DNA of 64,000 bases from Chamaecyparis obtusa (GCA_027943335.1 BSBK01005648.1:485001-549000), one strand, 5' to 3'. Positions 24,103 to 36,306 are shown, counted from the stretch's first letter. The notes: generated from the letters alone by a model not told the origin. A program made the numbers and translations.

Positions 24103-25640
24103 CAACCTTGGATCCTTTCTTTGCATATGTCTTTGTCAGTGAAGCTGCCTTTCATTTTATTACCTTTTCTGCTTCCTTCTTCTATGGTGGTGAAGCTGCA
24201 GTTGATGATCTTGTCTATGCACCTGTCTATACTAGTAACTATCTCTTCTTTGGAGCTATAGGAGGAGGAACCACTGTAGCTTCTTTTTCTTCATTAGATT
24301 TGGTTTCCTCACTATCATATGCCTTGTTATCCAACATTAACTGGCCTTTGGTTTCCTATTCAACCGGTGTCTCTTCAGATGAGTCAGAGACATCTCCAAA
24401 TTTAGCTATTATGTCTTTCTTCATCTTCTTTGCCTTCCTACACATTTTATTAATGGCCAATCCTGTCGAGATTCTTGACTTAGCTTCTTCATAGGTTCCA
24501 AACCTAGTGGCCTTGGGGTCTTTTGGTAGTGCTAGCAGTGCTTTAATATATTTCAGAGTAAAATCATAGTTCATTTCATATCCCATAGGTGCTAGCCATT
24601 TGATTCTAGGTTCAACTGCTCTTATCATGGAATGATCTGTGTCTACTAGAAAAAGAATATCTGTCTCAAATTTCTTAACTAATTCCTATGGAATTCTACT
24701 TCATTGATTCATCCTGGTCTAAAATTATTTAAGATACTCATTAAAATGTTTATTCAAATCATCTCCTAACGTGTTCATCTTCTCGGTAATCTGTACAGTT
24801 ATCGGTTAATCTATTGTCCAATTTACTTTACCGACACCAGGGAAATACTTCTGTAGATAGAAGAATAAACAAACAAGGAGTGAACCAAACTTACATGTGT
24901 TTGACTTCTTTGACCTTATAGTCTTCATGTTTTCCTGTAATTGGTTCACCAGTATCTCTGAAAGATCAATCTGGTGATCTTTCTTCATAATTTTATGTGC
25001 CATGTCAACTACGCTACAGGGTACACTATTTAATATGCTTGATTGAAATATTTTGTACCCGATCACATGTGCCACAAATTTTACTGCTGGGTCTTTAATT
25101 GATGAAATCTTTAATGCCCAACTGTCCCACGAAACTTGAATGTTCTTCTCAACATCAGGTCGGGAAGAGCTTTAGAAAGCCTTTACCTTGTCAGTTGTAG
25201 GGTAGCCAGTAACCCTACTAATTTTTCATTGTGACCTCTACTGGTTTATCCAACTAGAATTTTCCATCATGATACCGACTCAATACAATCCTTATCTAGT
25301 ATGTTTTGAATGATTGTGGAAAGTGTATGGTGCACGATAACCCTAATTTCTCAAACTGTTCATATCCTATTTTTATTTTTCCATTGGTGCCACATAATTG
25401 TTGATATGCCACAATAGTCTCAAAATCTCCTACTTCTCCAATCTTGCAATGAATGTATGACTGTACGTCTTCTGTTAATAAAACCCTATCTAGGATGCAT
25501 GAAAAAGAACCCATTGAATCTGTTTGTGATGCAATCTTGGGGTGTTGTTTGTACTTAGGTTTTTCAAAGTTCATTCTAACAATCATCTTTACTTCTTCCT
25601 CAACACTGTGTGATTTTCTTGCAGATGATGTAGATGACAT
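24103..25640 (-). pseudogene. Element G ORF2, N-terminal part (unknown protein)
   Basis: Starts at ATG 25640 (MSSTSSARKSHSVEEEVK), the same place as MASTSS in H. Conserved blocks shared with H are PKYKQHPKIASQT, DRVLLTEDVQSYIH, RSKKSNTCKFGSLL (about 24900), GKVNWTID, EPRIKWLAPMGYEMN (about 24580) and KFGDVSDSSEETPVE. One frameshift lies between 25296 and 25075. A TAG at 24241-24239 and a TGA at 24154-24152 fall at exactly the same codons as stops in H. The protein is mixed helical and charged with no recognised catalytic residues. Its C-terminal part is displaced to 18807-16567 by element I. Confidence 0.8.
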
Positions 25641-25842
25641 AAATCAATTTAGGGTTTTGGAAAGAAGCAGGTTAATAAAGTGTTCGGTAGCAAATGTACT
25701 TACTCAAAATTGATGAAGAGTGATGTCGGTTCAATCTATAGTAGCTTTGAATCCTTATGAAAATTCTTTCAGCTCAAACTCTTTTCTGTGAAATCTTCAC
25801 TCTATGAGATCGTAATGTAAAAAATAAACTCTGTTTCTTTTT

Positions 25843-25850
25843 TATTTATA
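25843..25850 (-). promoter_or_regulatory. Internal TATA box upstream of G ORF2
   Basis: TATAAATA on the minus strand, in the context AAAAAGTCTATAAATA, sits 210 bp before the ORF2 ATG. The same context and spacing occur in H (47331), and the flanking 200 bp is also conserved. This suggests that ORF2 is transcribed from its own promoter. Confidence 0.6.
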
Positions 25851-26362
25851 GACTTTTTGATATTCCTACTCAAACTTTCATGCATTAAATGCTTGACCTA
25901 ATTTTTGTTCATAACAGTTGTCAACTCGGTAACAACTATAAACATTTATCCACTTGGTTAACACACAATTTCTTCATCGGTTGATATGTGTGCTCAGTTA
26001 ACCTTGAATAGTGATTACCAATGGTTAACCAACTCTCAGTCTTGCATTTACCGATAATGTAACTTTGCTAGCTCTTAACATATAAACCACAATGCATCTC
26101 TTTTTATGTAGATTTGGTATGTGCTCATCATATATAAGAAACTGTATGTAAAATGTGATCATTTTGAAATTTCAGTTCCATACATACCTATATCACCTTA
26201 AGTGGAGGTACCAATGTCACCCAATCCAGTGGATGAGATTTCACTGACAATATTACTTGACTCAACATTCTCATTAGATGCCTTCTTCCACATAGTGTTC
26301 CTTATCTTTGTGATATCTGCAATAGTGTATCCACTCTCAAATACATGATTTTCCTTTGGTAC

Positions 26363-27601
26363 TCAGTCTCTACAGTCTTTTCTTAAGTGACCGACTTTAT
26401 GACAGTGCATACATGCCATCCCAGTGCTTGTCCAGCCTCTTGATTGTCCAGCCCATCTTTTCCTATTACAATTCACTGCAATGTGCCCATATCTACCACA
26501 TGAAACATAGTTAACCCATGTGTTATAATCCCAAACATAAGAGTTACCTTGTTTCTTTGGTTGATATGGCTTGCGTTGTGTTTTCTGCTTAGGAGTCCAT
26601 ACTTGTTTCATCTTAGCCTTACACTCTCATGTAGTGTGTCCATGTTTATTACAAGTATAGCATATTTTCTCCACAGTAGTATTTTTAGCAATATCATTCT
26701 ATTTAGCTCTACACTCATAAGCTTGGTGTCCAAACTTACCACAATAATAACAATATCCATTGAATTTAGGAGTGACAGGAGGTTTACCTTGTGCTTTGCT
26801 TCTACACACATTAGATGTATGTCCTGGTTTGCCATAGTGATAACATGTCAATGGTTTAGGTCTTTGACTTTGATTTTTATTGACTTGTTCAGCTTGATGT
26901 GATGATTCTCCTTTTTCGGTATAGCCTATCCCAACTCTACTCCCAAATCTTCTTTGATTAATCAGAAAGTCATCAATCTTCTTTGAACTATCCTCAACCA
27001 ATTTCTTCATTTCATTGTGTTGTTGTTGATTTTTCACTTCATTTCTCATTTTTTCATTCTCCTCCCTAAGTCTTGCAACTTCTTCAAGGTTTCTTGACAA
27101 TTCTCCATTTACTTGGTTGACCTCTTGATTCATAGTCATCATTTGATTAGATACTTGAAAATGGAAATTGGTGAGTCTTTGTATTTCACTTTATTTTTCT
27201 TGAAGTTGTTTAGTCATTTGTCTTTGGTCATTAATAGCCAAATTACTTTCTTGCTCGGCTTGTCTAGCATTATTCGTTGTCTCTACCATTCTCACCATTT
27301 GAGATTCTTGACCGATTTGGAGTGCTTTCACTTGTTTGGTTAAATGTTGATTCTTTTCAGACAAATCAAAGATTATGCTTTCAGATCCATCAGAAATAAT
27401 TCTAGAACTAGATCCAACATGATCAAATATATCATCAATTGCTTCTTTGTGATAACTGATCTCATTTTGTAGAATAGCCAAGTTCTTCCTTTCAACTAGT
27501 AATTTCTTTAGTCCTTCCTTGGCTTGCTTGTATTGTTCAATAAACATTTGCATCTAAATCTTTTGATTCTCAATCATCTTTTCTAGCTTATACCTCTCCA
27601 T
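26363..27601 (-). pseudogene. Element G ORF1: coiled coil plus five CCHC zinc knuckles
   Basis: Starts at ATG 27601 (MERYKLEKMIENQK). The N-terminal half is a long Gln/Glu/Lys coiled coil (27553-27000). Knuckles with C-x2-C-x4-H-x4-C spacing follow: CYHYGKPGHTSNVC (about 26845, second Cys lost to Tyr), CYYCGKFGHQAYEC (about 26750), CYTCNKHGHTT*EC (about 26655), VSCGRYGHIAVNC (about 26500, first Cys lost) and CMHCHKVGHLRKDC (about 26410). It ends at TGA 26363. The whole ORF is in one frame. Internal stops lie at 27191 and, shared with H, at 26699-26701 (TAG). CCHC knuckles bind RNA, so a gag-like packaging role is likely. Five is far more than the single knuckle usual in copia gag. Confidence 0.85.
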
Positions 27602-27651
27602 GACCTAGATCTTTACCCTTCAGTGGTTAAACTATTCAATAAAAGAACTAA

Positions 27652-27663
27652 GCTCTGATACCA
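27652..27663 (-). promoter_or_regulatory. Element G: primer-binding site (initiator Met tRNA)
   Basis: Plus-strand GCTCTGATACCA is TGGTATCAGAGC on the minus strand, a perfect initiator-Met primer match, two bases inside the 5' LTR. Confidence 0.92.
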
Positions 27664-27665
27664 CT

Positions 27666-28865
27666 TGTTGGAATAAGGAGAGATAGGTACTAAGAGGGGA
27701 GGGGTGAATCAATGCCCACAAATACTTTAACTCACTAACCTTTCAGATCTACAACAGCAAACAGTGATAACCTTCCAAAATAACTTTCATCTAACACATG
27801 TATCATTCATCCATTTAACTTATGAAAGTAAATAACATGAAATCAACAATATGAAAATCACATAACACAAGTATTTTGGTAATGCATAAACCCTTGTTAG
27901 AACGTAAAAACTGCAGTGGGGATGACACCCACAAATTCTTCACTACTACAGATAGAAAAGGTTTTCATGTTACGACTACAAGTTTTGATCACTTCTGGTG
28001 ATCTTACCCTATTAGGAGTAACATATTAGATCAGCTAGATCTACCTAGTTATAGGATTTTAACAACACTAATGAAGTGTGGACTCGGTTAAGAGATTTAC
28101 ATAAGACTGTCAAGTCTACTCTGTTAAGAGGTTTAGCCAAAAACTCTATTACAATTGTTAGAAAGCAATAGGAAAATATCTTCTAATAACAACTTGATTG
28201 TCTGATACAAATCTATAAAGTTCTGACAAAATATCACCTTTACTGTGATGTATCTCTGCTCTGAACTGCTTAGTTAGCCTGCTCTAATTTTTCTTAATAT
28301 GATAAACTTCTGAATATTGATCTACTCTATCAATTGATAGACTTGAAGTTAGGCAAGTGCTTCAATTGCTCCATAATTCATACATCAGTTCTCAACACAA
28401 ATGATGCAAACATACATTTATATAGCATACTGCTTTATGCCACTTAACAAAATAAGGTTACACATCTTAGACAAAACCCTAAGATCTATGGTGTGGAAAA
28501 ATGACCTAGATCAAACTATTACATAAGATATACATTGAATTTAATGAGTATCTTGATAATAAATATCCCTCAATCTATGTAAAACATTTTCTAATTTGTT
28601 GTAACCATTTGCATAGAGGAATGTGCCATTCCTGATTACTATGCCATTTCCTATGATCATCGGTAAACACTATATAAACTTCTCGGTGTATACTAGTGCT
28701 CGGCATTTACTATTGCTTGGTAAACTATCTGATGCTCGGTGTATATGCTTAATCGAGTTATCTATTTTGCTTCTAGTTACTGACTAGCTCAATTTAAGTA
28801 ACTGATTGATATTGTAGATAACCTTTGATACTAATGACAACCTTTAATGCTCAGTAGAGATAACA
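27666..28865 (-). repeat. Element G: 5' LTR
   Basis: Begins TGTTGGAATAAGGAGAGATA and ends GAGATAACA on the plus strand, followed by the TACTA duplication. The TATATAAATG box on the minus strand (about 28414-28424) is the likely core promoter. Confidence 0.92.
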
Positions 28866-29598
28866 TACTATTCAAAAGATCTACTTAGAGTTAGATGAAG
28901 TCATTATCCAGTTTGTCAAAGATGAAGACATCAGTTAAATCAGAGGTTAGGACACCCACACCGAAGGGTACTAAGCATAAATATGTTAGACTAAAGGTAG
29001 TTTATGAACCATCAAAGAAAATAGTGAAGACGAAGAGAAAAGGGCCACAAAATATAACCAAGGATGATGATAGAGATGAGTCCACAAAATTAGATGATTC
29101 AAAGGAGAAGCTAAGGATTGAAGGAGCTAAGGAAACAAAAGTTATGATTGGTAAAGTATGAGATGATGTTGTAACTGGTAAGCCTCAATTCATTGTTGAT
29201 GATGTGTTGAATAAATTGGTTGTGCATGATATTCTAGTTCAATAGAAAAAAATATTATCACAAGTATGATGAAGATGAAAAGAGAAGATTAGAGGAACAA
29301 ACAATAACATATTTGAATAAGTTTAATAAAGAACTTGTTAAGATCAAAGTGGAGATCCATGCTAATCTATTTTCTAAGATTGAGGAAAGGAGATTGAATG
29401 CATTGAAAGAGAACAAGAGAATCTGAGAAGGATCCATTAAAAAATATATTTTGTTATTAAAATTAATGAATTGAAGATACTTCTTGAAGAAGCTAAGAGA
29501 GATTTATTGACAAAGACAAGAATAAATTTGATTATGAGTTGTAAAATTGATGAAGTTATAGAAGAAATTGATGAAGTTATAGAAGAAAATGACGAAGT
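28866..29598 (+). pseudogene. Element C ORF2, middle part
   Basis: It resumes C coding after G. The open part is 28895-29161 with KTSVKSEVRTPTPKGTKH and a Lys/Asp-rich tract like the Lys-rich middle of ORF2 in H. Further on are coiled-coil-like Lys/Glu blocks, and a 21-bp repeat encoding IDEVIEE (about 29547-29598, 2.5 units). Stops are frequent. The frame is cut at 29598 by LTR fragment K. Confidence 0.6.
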
Positions 29599-31073
29599 TA
29601 TCCTACAGTCCCAAATACAAAGATGTACCTTATAAAATAATTCCAACAAATTATGTAGGTTGGTAACATAAAATATCAATCTATCTATTCACTTTACCGA
29701 TTACCAATAAATATCTAACTGTGATTATCGACCAAATCAACTATGCATTATGTAAAGTAGGATAGAAAAAAATCATCACAAATAACACATAACACAATGA
29801 TTTAATGTGGAAACCCTGCTAAGGGAAAAACCACCTGGGATTGGTAACCCAAAATAATTCACTCTTCTAAAGTGAGCTTGGTGAAGAGCCAACCCTGTTA
29901 AAGGTTACAAACACACTGTTAGGTGTGACCTGGTTAGAGGATTTATCACAAATAGTTAAATTTTGACCAACATTCACTATGGGGTCAACAGGATAACAAT
30001 GTACATTCTCTGAATGACATAGGGCAGAATATAAGACTGTCAAGTTCACTCAGTTAAGAGATTTTTTGAATCAATGGTTAAACTAATATAGTAATGATAT
30101 GATTCAAATACAACTCAATTGAAAATATTAAGATCTATGATAAGCCCATATAAATCCTCTAATCATTAATCAAATTCACTTCCTCAATATTCTTCAACTG
30201 ACTTTCACTCGGTAAATGGTTCTCTAATGCTCGGTTAACTTTGCAGCTCAGTTCTTTTAATAACTAGTCTGATCAGGCATGCATGAATAAAGTCTTCACA
30301 TGAAATCTCTATAGTCTTCTTCTTCCAACATGTTTCAATAATGAAACTCATATCTCTTATATAGACAAGTAAATCATTTTCATATCAACCATTAGAATTT
30401 TCCACTTAATCTCCTTCGCCTATTTTGCCTCTTAAACCTTCCTCAGTAGATGTGTCATTATCACATTTTAATCTCATCCTTTAGATCTTCTCTGAATTTT
30501 GTCAGCCATGGATCTCATAAAAAACTTCATCCTCAATCTCAAAATCATAACAATTTCCAATTCATCAAATTCAGTCGGCCATTCTTTGCATTTAATGTTT
30601 TCATCCATACTCGGTTAATATAGAAATGCATCAGTGATAACTAGTTAAACTAGCTCAGTTAATACTGTTAGTCGGTATATACTGCACTGGCTCAGTGTAT
30701 ACATAAATCTTTAATTACCAACGACATTGACTTTTTCAATTTCAAATATCTTCTTCATAATAGATTAATGTAACATGCTCAAGTCAACAATATAAAGCCA
30801 TAGACTCATCAATAAGTTACCCAATGTTTACCTTATCCTTATCTATCATATCCATCTTTTCCTCATGTAGATATCTTAGTTCTTCATCTTTTCTTCCTTC
30901 AATAGATGTTCAGATGTTTGTAACTAACATGATAAGTATTGTCGAGACTAGTTGACATCAATGACAACATATTGACTGATTTAATCATCTTACATATCAT
31001 TTCAGTACTCAGTAATCTCTAATCACTATTTCTTTAGTTCATTCAGATATTCAATTCATTGTAGTTCATCAGA
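29599..31073 (-). mobile_element. Element K: partial LTR inserted in C ORF2 (minus)
   Basis: From GTTATCCTACAGTCCC onward it is colinear with the reverse complement of A (for example GTGGAAACCCTGC, CACTCTTCTAAAGTGAG) and related to D and E LTRs (GTGTGACCTGG). It lacks the 40 or so terminal bases with the GAGAGGGGGGG motif that A has, so its left end is deleted; the junction falls in a GAAGTTAT word repeated in the flanking ORF. The right edge is near a TTCATCAG at about 31073 and is approximate. No internal domain is present. Confidence 0.65.
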
Positions 31074-32103
31074 TGGGGAAGATATACCCAATGTCATGAA
31101 TTACAAGGCAACTATGACATAAGATGAATACAATGAGATAACAAGAGTAGAAAAATATAGTATACATGACAGGCTAATAACATTAGACAAAAGAGAAATT
31201 GAGGTAGAAGCAACTCATGGTGATGATCAGAAGGAAGATAAGGTGAGAGAAGAATTAGATTCTATTGTAGATTAGATCCTTGATAAATTTGAGGAAGTAA
31301 AAGTTGAGTAAATTGAGGAAGCAAGAGACACTATGGAGTTAGTACCTATATTCTTGGGAAAGGAGATCACTAATATGAAAATACAAGGTCCAATTGAATT
31401 GGACACTCTTAGTGAAGATCAGTTTATGGGACTTACTACTATGGATCATGCCAAGGAAAGAGAGATGATTTTTAAGACTAATGAGAAAGGAAACAAACTT
31501 CTATCTAGGGAAACAAGTTTTTTTAAGATCATGTGATCTCATAACTTTGATGATAAATTTGAGGAAGTAAAAGTTAAGTAAATTGAGGAAGCAAGAGACA
31601 CTACAGAGTTAGTACCTATATTCTTGGGAAAGGAGATCACTGATATGAAAATACAAGGTCCAATTGAATTGGACACTCTTAGTAAAGATCAGTTTATGGG
31701 ACTTGCTACTATGGATCATGCCAAGGAAAGAGAGATGATTTTCAAGACTAATGAGAAAGGAAACAAACTTCTATCTAGGAAAACAAGTTTTTAAAGTAAG
31801 ATCATGTGAGCTCATAACTCTGATCATAGTGAATCTACATCTAGTCAATTAGAAGAATTATTGGATGCATTTGACACTCACTTTGAGACCTTAGAGAAAT
31901 ATACCATGAATAAAGTCCAAAATGAATTTAATTCCAAAAGATTCAATCAACTAAATGTTATGATAGATAAGGATAAGAATTATTTGGGATTTTCTATTTA
32001 GAAATTGAAGAATTCTTTGACATAAGGAGGTAAAGTTTATCAATCTTGTGTTGATTATTCCAAGCATGTAGAAGATATTGATAAAATCCTTAAGAGAGTC
32101 TAT
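31074..32103 (+). pseudogene. Element C ORF2, C-terminal part with internal duplication
   Basis: Plus-strand coding resumes after K with Glu/Lys/Asp-rich sequence (REIEVEATHGDDQKEDK) and LVPIFLGKEITNMKIQGP at 31340. The latter block occurs twice because of a 270-bp tandem duplication (31281-31820). The tail (FDTHFETLEKYTMNKVQ, about 31870) sits where the coiled tail of ORF2 in H lies. Element E interrupts at 32101. C's own 3' LTR must be beyond E, outside the window. Confidence 0.55.
31281..31820 (+). repeat. Tandem duplication, 270-bp unit, in C ORF2
   Basis: TGATAAATTTGAGGAAGTAA at 31281 recurs at 31551. The copies stay colinear to about 31820 with few changes (for example ACTATGGAG versus ACTACAGAG). 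The unit is a multiple of three, so the frame is kept. Confidence 0.92.
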
Positions 32104-33607
32104 TAGATAACTGAGAGGGGGGGGGGGGGCAGTTATGACTAGTTATCATATAGTCCCAAATTCCTCTTTGATGTATAATATCAACTTGAACAAACAAAAT
32201 AAACAACTCGGTAAATCCTTGACTGTGCCTTTCTAAATAATTAACTGAATGTCATATAATGTTAACATATACTGATATAACCAATAATTGTAATGCGTAA
32301 AGTAAAATAAAAAACCATCACATGCATACACATTTAAAACTTGATTTTTAATGTGGAAACCCTGTTAAGGGAAAAACCACCTAGGATCGGTACCTGAAAT
32401 ATTTTCACTCTTTTGAAGTGAGATATGTTAAGAGCCAACCCTATCAAAGGTTACAAAACACACTATAAGGTGTTACCTTGTTAGAGGATTTATCACTAAC
32501 ATTTCTCTATAACCATACATTCAATTGGGTAAACAAGAAAACATGTAACATTAATTGAATGTCATAGAAAATAGAAAAGATGATTAAGTCTAACTCAACT
32601 AAGAGATTTTGTTTGTAGCAATGGTTAGAATGCAAAAATATATGACCTGATTCAAATGCAAGTTCCTTTTCTCATTTTCAGATCTATGCTAAACTCAATA
32701 TCATTCTAGTCATCATAATCTCTTCAATCTCCTTCTTTCTCTAACTCTATTCTGCTTGGTTAATCTCCTTCTGTTACTCGGTTAGGTTTGCAGAATTACT
32801 CAATTTTTATGTCAACCTACCTGACTAGCTTTGCATGTATGAAAATATTTTCCCTTCACATGATACTCTCTTTGAATTTATTGTCTCCTTATATAGACAT
32901 GATAAACCATTTTCTTTTCAGCTATAGATTCTGCCTCTTAATATCCATCATTGATTTTGCCTCTTCAACCTTCCTCATTACTTGTGCCATAAAATGATTT
33001 CAATCTTCATCACTTGATCATACTTGAATTTTTTAAACCATAGATATTCATAAAAAAAATTATCTTTATCTTTTGAATCTTCTAGATTCATCCAACTCAT
33101 CATCTCATGTCAGCAATCACATGTTCCTCCTTATTTCTTCTGCTAGCTCAATACCACGATGTGTCAGTTTCTTCCTGCTTGGTTAATACCACACTCAGTG
33201 TACACTACACCTACTTGTTGTATACTACATTTTATCAATGTAAACTAAGTTCTTCATATACCAACCAAATTAACTTGTACATTCTTGATCTTCGATACTT
33301 AACAGAATCATGTAAGACAATCAAATCACTATCATACTGTCATAGACTCATCAATAAGTTACCCAATGAATACCTTATGTGTAACTTACTCATACATCTC
33401 ATCTTCATGTTGATATCTCCTTTCCTTCACCGACATTACCTTCTTCATATGTTTGCAACTATCATGATAAGTAAAGTCAAAACTTATTGACATCAATGAA
33501 AATATAACAACTAATCTAATGTCTCATATATACCTTAGTAGCTTGGTGATCATCTTCACATTCTCCCATTTTTTTCTCTAAGTTTTCAATCAGTTGTAGT
33601 TTCAACA
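32101..33607 (-). repeat. Element E: 3' LTR
   Basis: The right edge is TTTCAACA (minus-strand TGTTGAAA) next to the polypurine tract. The left edge is TATTAGATAACTGAGAGG, where TG has become TA. The LTR carries a G run of 13 (32117-32129), in place of the usual 7-G motif, and the GTGGAAACCCTG block (about 32354). Near the right edge is the LTR 5'-start word CATTGATGTCAA (minus strand, about 33500). Confidence 0.8.
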
Positions 33608-33620
33608 ATCTCTCCATTTA
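33608..33620 (-). promoter_or_regulatory. Element E: polypurine tract
   Basis: TAAATGGAGAGAT on the minus strand immediately precedes the 3' LTR start TGTTGAAA. Confidence 0.65.
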
Positions 33621-34099
33621 GCATTATTGGAAACACAATATGAAATATTCCATAGAATACCAAACAAATCTTAAGTGTCTACAACTCGGTATTTATGCTA
33701 TGACTTGGTAAGTTCTCCCTTAGCTTATTCTTTTAATATGTTTAATCACTACACAAAATCTATCTCTCCTGTAGTATTTATCTTTATTGTATGATTGTTC
33801 TCCTTTTCTGTTCCATGCATATTATCTCCCTTTCAGTTAGCTTCCTTCCTAATTGATATTCCATGCATAATTATCTCCCTTTGACAACAATGCCCAAAAT
33901 AAGCTCTTCAACAACCAAATAAGTATCTTTGTTATTCCTTGACATATTCGTGAACCTTGAATGTACATGTGTTCTATGTTGTAGCTTGTCTTTTATCTTC
34001 TTCACAACCTTAAGAATCTCAAAGTGTGAACATCTTGCATCAACATAATTAGATCTTGTGATAAAGAATAGGTTGATGCAACCCCATATCACCTTAGTG
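33621..34099 (-). other. Element E: non-coding stretch between RNase H and polypurine tract
   Basis: No conserved motif is visible. It contains repeated AATTATCTCCCTTT-like words (about 33810, 33870), the complement of AAAGGGAGATAAT, which may be earlier or duplicated polypurine-like runs. Confidence 0.45.
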
Positions 34100-35712
34100 G
34101 CTGTTAGATAGGGGATGGACCCCTAGGCTACTTCTCAAGTATTCAAATGTATCCTTTGGTAAGGGTTTTGTGAATATATCAATATTTCTCTTGTGACTGT
34201 ACATATTCCAATTTGACCTATTTTTCTTGAACTTTATCCCTTAAGTAATGATTTTTAATAGATATGTGCTTTGTCTTTGCATGCATCACTAGATTATTTG
34301 AAATATTAATAGCACTTGTGTTGTCACAATAAATTATCACTGGGTCTGTGATTTCTTCATTCATACCTTCCAACAATTATTTTATCCATGCAATATTGGA
34401 ATATTTAGAAGCAGCAACAACATATTCAACTTCAATAGTGGACTGAAAAATGCAACTTTGTTTCTTTCTTATGCATGTTACTAGTCTTTCACTTAAAAAG
34501 AATGCTCCTATAGTAGTTCTTTTTCTATCATCAATATTTCCAACCCAATCAGCATCTATATAAACTTTAAGTTCAAAATTTCCTTCTTTCTTATACCATA
34601 ATCCATATTTTTTAGTGTTCTTTAGATATCTCAAGATTCTTTTCATAGAAATCATGTGTGTCTCTTTAGGATTAGGAAAAAATCTAGCTATAATGCCAAC
34701 AACATGTGCAATATCTGGTCTACTATCTACAACATACGTCAGTTTTCCAATCATAGATCTGTATAAGGTTTGATTTACCTATGTTGACTTGTCATCCTTG
34801 GTTAGCTTGCATCTGCTTACCATAGGTATACCGATTGGTTTTGAGTCTTCCATATTGAATGTCTTCAAGATTTCTTTAATGTATTTAGACTGTGTAATAT
34901 AGATTACTTCCCCCAGTTGTTGAAGTTTCAAACCAAGAAAAAATTTGATCTCTCCAAACATTGAAATTTAAAACACCTTTCTCATTTCAATATAAAAAGA
35001 TTGACATAAAGTATCATGACCTCAAAATATGATATCATCAATGAAAATTTCAGCAATAAGGATCTTATCATCACATTCACATTTTAAATATAGATTGTTG
35101 TTATCACTTGTTCTAACAAATTCAATTCATATCAAATAAGAGTGCAATTTTTTATACCATGATTTCGGTGCCTATTTGAATCCATAGAGTACTTTGTGTA
35201 GCTTACATAACATGTTATTCTGAGTAGGATCTACAAAACCTTTAGGTTGATCAATGTATACCTATTCTTCAAGTATCCCATTCAGAAATGTAGACTTCGC
35301 ATCCATCTGATATACCTTAAATCCTTTGTAAGAAACATATGCAAGTAGAATTTTCACTCCTTTTAGTCTAGAAATAGGTGCAAAAATTTCTCCATAGTCA
35401 ATTTCTTATTCTTGTGCATAACCTTTGTAGACTAATATCACCTTATTTTTTGTAACATCTCCATTCTCATTCAATTTGTTTCTAAAAATCCATTTGGTGC
35501 CAATCATATTTTTGTCTTTAGGCCTCAGTACTAATGTCCATGTCTTGTTTTTCTGTATTTTCTCAATCTCTTCATTCATTTCTTTAATCTAATCATCATT
35601 TTCTAATTCATCCTTAACAGTTCTAGGTTCAAATTCACAAACCAAACATGTATTGTTCCTTAACTTACTTCTTTTTATCATTCCTACTTCTATGTCTCCA
35701 ATTATCTAATCC
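34100..35712 (-). pseudogene. Element E reverse transcriptase and RNase H (decayed copia)
   Basis: RT from about 35640 (WTLVLRPKDKNMIGTKWIFR, about 35530) through FAPISRLKGVKILLAY, YQMDAKSTFLNG (about 35300), YGFK*APKSWY, and FIDDIIF (35031-35045, for the usual YVDD box). IKFFLGLKL and YIKEILKTFNM at 34780-34950 follow. RNase H follows with RPDIAHVVG (about 34710), YIDADWVG (about 34555), an STIEVEYV motif in place of STxAEYV, and IIYCDNTSAI (about 34330). Stops and shifts occur about every 150-200 bp. Host of insertion F at its right edge. Confidence 0.88.
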
Positions 35713-36297
35713 TGTTGAAATGGAAAATCAAATATGAGCTAGGAACAAATTAATCCAAATGAGTTAGGAAAAAGGGAGATTATCATGAATAAAACTAATC
35801 CTTAGAGCATACACCAAGATGAAACAACAAAGGAGACAAGAAGTTTTGAAGGGGGAAAAGTGTAAAAAAACCCCCATGAATTATGAATGGGAAAAATAGC
35901 CAAAAAAAGAGAGAGAGAGCTTTAGCTCATACAATATTTTAGAAGAATGAGAGAGAATAGAGAAGAAGTGTTGAATATATGAGAAGAGAGGAGAAATATC
36001 TCTATATGTAGAGATAAGAGAAGGAGTTCAAAATGTAACTCCCATGAGAATGAATGCCACCATTCAAGTGTGTGAGGCCAAGTGTTAGATTCCTCATAAG
36101 GAGGAATAAATTAAATTACAAAATAAATATTTGTCCTCACAAATTCTACTAGAGGAAAAAATAGAATGTAGGGGAAAGAAGACAAAAAGAAATATATTAG
36201 GATACCTTGGCTTATATCCTAATATATTAGAACAAGAAAAGAAAAAATTCTAAACTTGGTTTATAAATACACCAAGGAAAGATTACAACTTCTAACA
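35713..36297 (-). repeat. Element F: 3' LTR
   Basis: Bounded by AATCC on the left and the CCCCCCTTT tract on the right. It contains GAGAGAGAGAGC and TATATGTAGAGATAAGAG-like simple sequence, shared with the right LTR. Confidence 0.95.
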
Positions 36298-36306
36298 CCC
36301 CCCTTT
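36298..36306 (-). promoter_or_regulatory. Element F: polypurine tract
   Basis: CCCCCCTTT on the plus strand is AAAGGGGGG on the minus strand, directly abutting the LTR end CTAACA. Confidence 0.9.

Larger units (their letters stand above)
15243..28865 (-). mobile_element. Element G: two-ORF non-autonomous LTR retrotransposon (minus), carrying nested element I
   Basis: Both LTRs (15243-16463 and 27666-28865) begin TGTTGG on the plus strand. They end GATAACA, the left copy mutated to GATAAAA. TACTA flanks the element at 15238-15242 and 28866-28870. On the minus strand the order is 5' LTR, initiator-Met primer site, ORF1 (coiled coil and five CCHC knuckles), TATA box, ORF2 (unknown), polypurine tract, 3' LTR. 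No protease, integrase, RT or RNase H was found once I is removed. The LTRs differ at roughly one base in twenty over the part compared by eye. It is a sister copy of H and lies inside C ORF2. Confidence 0.9.

Noticed and set aside
32117..32129. Run of 13 G as a possible quadruplex or regulatory signal
   Set aside because: It replaces the usual G7 of the LTR-end motif and is most simply replication slippage or sequencing noise in a homopolymer.
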